Below are positions 60,429 through 64,000 of a stretch of 64,000 nucleotides of DNA, piece after piece. The stretch comes from an uncultured Bacilli bacterium. Its GTDB lineage: Bacteria > Bacillota_I > Bacilli_A > RFN20 > CAG-826. Every line of letters begins with the position of its first letter. The first letter of the stretch is position 1. The notes below the pieces were generated by a model. It was not told the origin of the DNA. It did not search any database and saw only the letters and a program-made list of their open reading frames with translations. Location of the stretch: the NCBI GenBank assembly GCA_934140155.1, contig CAKPBC010000009.1, positions 5,348 to 69,347 on the forward strand, in the 5' to 3' direction. The translations under genes and the position numbers were made by a program.

Positions 60429-60459
60429 AAGGGTGATTTATAGTTGAATTACCCTTTTT
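60429..60459 (+). terminator. Terminator after the fused ABC transporter
   Basis: AAGGGTGA and TTACCCTT (one G-U) form the stem over a 12-base loop; five T residues follow. Confidence 0.75.
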
Positions 60460-60596
60460 ATATGTTTGCTTTAATAAATGTTTTCATATAAATTATTTAT
60501 ATAAATTAATAGTATTTATAAAATTAAATTTTAATGAAATAAACTTTGAAAAAAAGTTAACTTATATGTTTAATTGGACATAATTTTTATATTTTA

Positions 60597-62294
60597 CTAT
60601 ATTGAAATTCTAAATGAATTTATTTTATCGACAAACTCTTGTACAGTTAATGTTTTTAAATCATTTATAATTAAATCATAGCTATTGTTTAAATCTTTAA
60701 TATTATTACTTTCAAAAATCAGCCCAATTGTTTTTTCAATTGATAGTGCAGATATATTTACTCTATCGTTAATTGCTTTAAATCTAAAGAATTCCACAAC
60801 ATCTGGATGAATGTAAGGAGCAATCATTATTACTCTATACTCAATGCCGTATGTTAATTTTTCGCTTGTCATATGTCTAACAATATTTGTGGTTTCGTTA
60901 TTTAGTTGCTGATTTCTTCCGCGCTGCATTGTTGGTTCCAATATATATGACCCATCGATGTGGTGATAGATTATATCGCATTTGCTTGCAGGAGCACAAT
61001 GTAGAGGTAATCCTTCTTCGTTATATATGATATTTGAAATAAGTCCATTCAAACCATATTTTTTGCCAATAGATAGAGCAAGTAGATATTCTAAACGTAA
61101 AGGTTCAGGAATGTCATTAAATTTTGATTCCTCCTTAATACTGCCAGAAAGAATTAATAATTCATTTAAAATTAATTTATAATCATATTTTGCTATAGCT
61201 TTTGCCAGTGCTTGATTATAGAAAATTCTATCCAAGTAAATTTCTTTTTCTTCCAAAGTCATTGAATTATTTAATGTTATATTTAATACCTCAGCTTTTG
61301 TTCTAATGATTCTATTTCTAATAGTTTCATCATTTTGCCAAGGAATATTAATATTAGAGAGATAATTGTAATAATCATCTTGGTTGGAAAAAGTTTTAAA
61401 TGAATAATCTTTATATGTATTTATTATAGTTTTTACTTTTTCATAATTATATTTAGAAAAATCATAATAAACATAATTAAACTTTCCATGCTGTACTATT
61501 AATCCAGTCATTTCAAACTTTCTAAATACTTCATCAGGATAATCTTTTACTATGCTATCAAATGATAATGTAAGAATATTATTTTCGTTTAAGTATTTTA
61601 CAATATAGTCTTTGTTTATTGCATATTTATATTTTAAACGATATTTAATAATTTCTTCAGCACATTTTAAATAATTACAGTCTTTCATACTTAATATAAA
61701 AGTAGCGAACTCATGTTTTAAAATACCTTTAGGCTCATTTCCTAATGCCATCCATTTGTTATTGACCTCGTTTATTACAAAAATAGTATTTAAAAATGGT
61801 ATAGATTTATTTAAAAGAGATGTTCTGCAAGGATTATTAGAATGCATGCCTATAAGAGCTTTAGTATAAATGATTGATGCATCTATTCTATTTTCAATTA
61901 AATCGTTACCTAATTTGCTTATGGTAATATAATACTTATTGCCATGTTTTTTAAAAATTAAAAAGCCTTGATCTTTTAATGATCGAAGTTGAGTCATAAC
62001 TCTACCACTTAAACCAGTTGCTTGTGGATTATCTTTAATTGCGGTTATAACTTCTTGATTAGTTAATTCAATATCTAATTCTAATTTGCTTTTGATAGAT
62101 TCTGATACGTTGCTAAATTGATAAATTCCTTTTTTTACTAACTCAAATAAATACAAATACAAATTATTATCATCCATTAATTTACCATCAAATTTTTTAA
62201 AAGCAATCAAAAAATCTGTGTTTCTTTTTGGGTTCCTTATTGTTGTATTAATAGAAAAAATTTTATATCCTTTTCTTGATCCAGAAGTTCCCAT
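60597..62294 (-). CDS. Type II restriction endonuclease, AlwI family-like
   Basis: 565 residues, matching the large size of AlwI-family enzymes. The N-terminal region holds a winged-helix-like segment (GLSGRVMTQLRSLKDQGFLI, KKHGNKYYITISKLG). The probable nuclease core is near residues 395-465: PEPLRLEYLLALSIGKKYG, GLPLHCAPASKCDIIYHHID and YILEPTMQRGRNQQ, where Glu (RLEY), Asp (KCDI) and Glu (LEPT) would be the metal ligands. The 'glP.h.APa.K.DI' block is what I recall of the AlwI family (recognition GGATC). Pairing with two adenine methyltransferase-like genes on the same transcript fits an asymmetric or GATC-containing site. AGGAGGTGC precedes the ATG. Confidence 0.8.
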   Translation of the reverse strand: MGTSGSRKGYKIFSINTTIRNPKRNTDFLIAFKKFDGKLMDDNNLYLYLFELVKKGIYQFSNVSESIKSKLELDIELTNQEVITAIKDNPQATGLSGRVMTQLRSLKDQGFLIFKKHGNKYYITISKLGNDLIENRIDASIIYTKALIGMHSNNPCRTSLLNKSIPFLNTIFVINEVNNKWMALGNEPKGILKHEFATFILSMKDCNYLKCAEEIIKYRLKYKYAINKDYIVKYLNENNILTLSFDSIVKDYPDEVFRKFEMTGLIVQHGKFNYVYYDFSKYNYEKVKTIINTYKDYSFKTFSNQDDYYNYLSNINIPWQNDETIRNRIIRTKAEVLNITLNNSMTLEEKEIYLDRIFYNQALAKAIAKYDYKLILNELLILSGSIKEESKFNDIPEPLRLEYLLALSIGKKYGLNGLISNIIYNEEGLPLHCAPASKCDIIYHHIDGSYILEPTMQRGRNQQLNNETTNIVRHMTSEKLTYGIEYRVIMIAPYIHPDVVEFFRFKAINDRVNISALSIEKTIGLIFESNNIKDLNNSYDLIINDLKTLTVQEFVDKINSFRISI

Positions 62295-62307
62295 AATAAA
62301 GCACCTC

Positions 62308-63180
62308 CTAGTAATTTTTAATTAACACTTCAATTGTGTCTGTAATATTCTTTTTTTGATAATTGGCATTTCTATATTGTCTTTTTACAATTAATGTATT
62401 GTACTTTTTTGACCATTCTTTTAATAACTTGTTTTCTTTTCCATTAGATAAAATCACATTAGATAATAAAAATTTGATTCCTTTTCTATTTAATTCGTCT
62501 AATATGTTTAGTAAGTCTGTTTCATCTTTTATATTCCAACAGTTATTATATGGAGCATTTGTAATTAGATAAGGCGGATCAAAATAGTAAACCGCGTTCT
62601 TATTTTGATATAGTGAAATGTCCCTAAAATCTTTATTGCTAAATAAAATGTTTTTTGATTTTATATGATTAATGAATAGCATCAAATTGTTGTAAATTGA
62701 AGAAGATAAATCCACTTTTCCAACTGGTACATTAAATTGTTTTTTGTTATTGAATCTAATATAGTGATTAAATCCATATATTAGAAGAACTATTAGTTTA
62801 TTTACATCATTACAATTATTATAATCTCTTTTAAGCTTATTATAGCCATCACGATTATAATTTGAAAGTCCTTCATGTTTTAACTCAATGTAATTATTTT
62901 TACCTTCTTTATGTGTATAAGTAAGTTTATAATCTTTTATTATTTTTTCAACATTTAAAATTATTGTTTCAAAAGAAGTAGAATATAAATATTCAAGTAA
63001 ATTAATTGCGTGAATAGAAATATCATTTAATAGAATGTTATCAATATTTGAATTAATAGAAACAACACCACTACCACAAAAAATTTCAATTATTTGTGAA
63101 CAATTATTTGGTAATTCAGGTATAATTTGTGAAAGCAATTTATTTTTGTTTCCAGGATAACTTATTGGATTAACTATCAT
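62308..63180 (-). CDS. DNA adenine methyltransferase, D12 class (Dam/DpnM-like)
   Basis: 290 residues. It has the D12-class AdoMet-binding start NPISYPGNKNKLLSQIIPEL and IIEIFCGSGVVSINS, and the catalytic DPPY in VYYFDPPYLITNAPYNN. The target-recognition helical domain lies between (about 60-180). D12-class enzymes methylate adenine, classically in GATC; this fits a partner nuclease of the AlwI type. The start overlaps the preceding methyltransferase stop by four bases (ATGA), and the endonuclease start lies 13 bases beyond this stop, so all three genes form an operon. Confidence 0.9.
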   Translation of the reverse strand: MIVNPISYPGNKNKLLSQIIPELPNNCSQIIEIFCGSGVVSINSNIDNILLNDISIHAINLLEYLYSTSFETIILNVEKIIKDYKLTYTHKEGKNNYIELKHEGLSNYNRDGYNKLKRDYNNCNDVNKLIVLLIYGFNHYIRFNNKKQFNVPVGKVDLSSSIYNNLMLFINHIKSKNILFSNKDFRDISLYQNKNAVYYFDPPYLITNAPYNNCWNIKDETDLLNILDELNRKGIKFLLSNVILSNGKENKLLKEWSKKYNTLIVKRQYRNANYQKKNITDTIEVLIKNY

Positions 63181-63863
63181 AATCTTTTTAGTGATTTTTC
63201 GTAATACTCTTTATCAATTTCTGAACCGATAAAATTACGGCCTAATTTTTTGCATGCCAATGCTGTAGTTCCACTACCTGAAAATGGATCAAATACTAAA
63301 TCGTTGACATTAGAATGAATTTTGATTAGTTCTTCAAACGTATTTAAATTCTTTTGAGTTGGGTGAATTCTATTTTTTCCGCCTGGAACAACGCTACTCT
63401 TAATAACTGGTTTTAAATATGGAACATTGTCAGGTTTATTAAAAGTCCATTTTGCATTTCCTTTTACTGCCCAAATTGCAACTTCAAAATCCATTACATA
63501 ACGACTTTTTACATTTCTTGGCATTGGATTGCTTTTTTCCCAACGAATTAAATCTTTAATAACAAAGCCGGATTTTTCCAAGGCTTCAACTAAATAAGAT
63601 AGATTTTTCCAATCATTAAAAATAATAATTGAACCACCATTTCTTACAACTGGAGCTGATAATTTAATCCATTCTTTATGATTGAAATTATAATCCCACT
63701 TTCCATAGTTCATACCAGCTCTTCCCATATTAGAAAAGCCAAGCTGATAATCACGGCTAACACAGTAAGGAGGATCTGTTAATATTAAATCTACCATAAT
63801 GTGTTTGTTCTTCATTTTTTTTAGTAAAATCTTATAATCACAATTTTGCAAATCAATTGTCAT
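63177..63863 (-). CDS. DNA methyltransferase, DpnA-like (DNA_methylase N-4/N-6)
   Basis: 228 residues from ATG 63863, which has GAGGT seven bases upstream; in-frame codons up to 63980 lack a ribosome site. Catalytic motif IV is DLILTDPPYCVSRDYQLGF near the N terminus and the AdoMet motif DLVFDPFSGSGTTALACKKLG is near the C terminus, an order of the beta class. NRIHPTQKNLNTFEEL is the family's conserved segment. The two-methyltransferase arrangement (DpnA-like plus DpnM-like) recalls the DpnII operon, where both protect GATC, although the nuclease here is of another family. First gene of the operon. Confidence 0.9.
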   Translation of the reverse strand: MTIDLQNCDYKILLKKMKNKHIMVDLILTDPPYCVSRDYQLGFSNMGRAGMNYGKWDYNFNHKEWIKLSAPVVRNGGSIIIFNDWKNLSYLVEALEKSGFVIKDLIRWEKSNPMPRNVKSRYVMDFEVAIWAVKGNAKWTFNKPDNVPYLKPVIKSSVVPGGKNRIHPTQKNLNTFEELIKIHSNVNDLVFDPFSGSGTTALACKKLGRNFIGSEIDKEYYEKSLKRL

Positions 63864-63888
63864 AATGTACCTCGACAAATTATTTTTT

Positions 63889-63907
63889 AGAGAAAATAAT
63901 TTTCTCT
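63889..63907 (-). promoter_or_regulatory. 19-bp near-perfect palindrome upstream of the restriction-modification operon
   Basis: AGAGAAAAT-A-ATTTTCTCT has nine-base arms around one base and begins 26 bp before the first methyltransferase start codon. It could be an operator for autogenous control by a methyltransferase or regulator, or a hairpin in the leader. The rest of the window end (63908-64000) shows no gene I can support. Confidence 0.5.
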
Positions 63908-64000
63908 TAATTAAAAAACCATGTATTAATCTAATAGGTGGATAAAATATTTTGGTAGGGAATATATTTTCCAATTTCAATGTCTAAACGTAATTGCTTT

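Noticed and set aside
60460..60596. Possible small gene or att site between the ABC transporter and the restriction operon
   Set aside because: The stretch is very AT-rich with frequent stops in all frames and no direct repeats that I could match elsewhere in the window.
1..64000. CRISPR array, tRNA genes, insertion sequences
   Set aside because: I saw no regularly spaced direct repeats, no tRNA-like CCA/TpsiC patterns and no transposase motifs.

Overview
The window is AT-rich DNA with short intergenic gaps, AAGGAGG-type ribosome sites and many lipoproteins. It looks like a chromosomal stretch of a low-GC Firmicute, plausibly an uncultured gut Bacilli/Erysipelotrichia/RF39-like lineage; that placement is inference. 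TGA is used as a stop (for example at 25026-25028 and 26375-26377), so this is the standard bacterial code and not the Mycoplasma code. Surface proteins are anchored by lipoboxes or transmembrane helices; I saw no LPXTG sorting signals, tRNA, rRNA, CRISPR array or transposase.

Layout. 1-9500: a 5'-truncated gene ending in a winged-helix-like segment, an alpha/beta hydrolase, secreted and lipoprotein genes of unknown role, a zinc ribbon, and a large membrane-anchored repeat protein coupled to an MscS channel. 9500-14200: a membrane-anchored GH5 glycosidase, then a LysR regulator divergent from an AEC permease and a D-2-hydroxyacid (D-lactate type) dehydrogenase. 14200-18400: a MarR regulator divergent from a heterodimeric ABC exporter. 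18400-24200: a P-loop kinase, an ATC-hydrolase-like protein, an MBL-fold hydrolase and a MacB/FtsX-type ABC system.

24300-50020 is the most distinctive part. A six-gene cassette occurs twice in the same order: LytTR response regulator, GHKL histidine kinase, a 41- or 49-residue peptide, a secreted beta-propeller-like protein, a circularly permuted GH3 glycosidase with a transmembrane helix at each end, and a membrane-anchored Ig-like/propeller protein. In each copy the peptide gene is preceded by a candidate LytTR operator (9-bp direct repeats 21 bp apart) and a CcpA cre-like site. This suggests a peptide- or glycan-responsive, carbon-repressed glycan-degrading surface system. Between the copies lie a uridine phosphorylase gene, preceded by two tandem ~66-nt elements with their own promoters, compensatory stem changes and a U-run, and a P-type cation ATPase behind a yybP-ykoY (Mn2+) riboswitch.

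50100-57100: a Cof-type HAD phosphatase, a strong terminator very close to the next gene, then a NAD-binding/RyR-type membrane protein, a DUF1538 transporter-like protein and two PII-type signalling proteins, followed by a Ser/Thr-rich lipoprotein and a DUF308-like membrane protein. 57150-60400: a MarR regulator with a fused ATPase-FtsX ABC transporter. 60600-63860 (minus strand): a restriction-modification operon with two adenine-methyltransferase-type genes (DpnA-like and DpnM-like) and an AlwI-family-like endonuclease.
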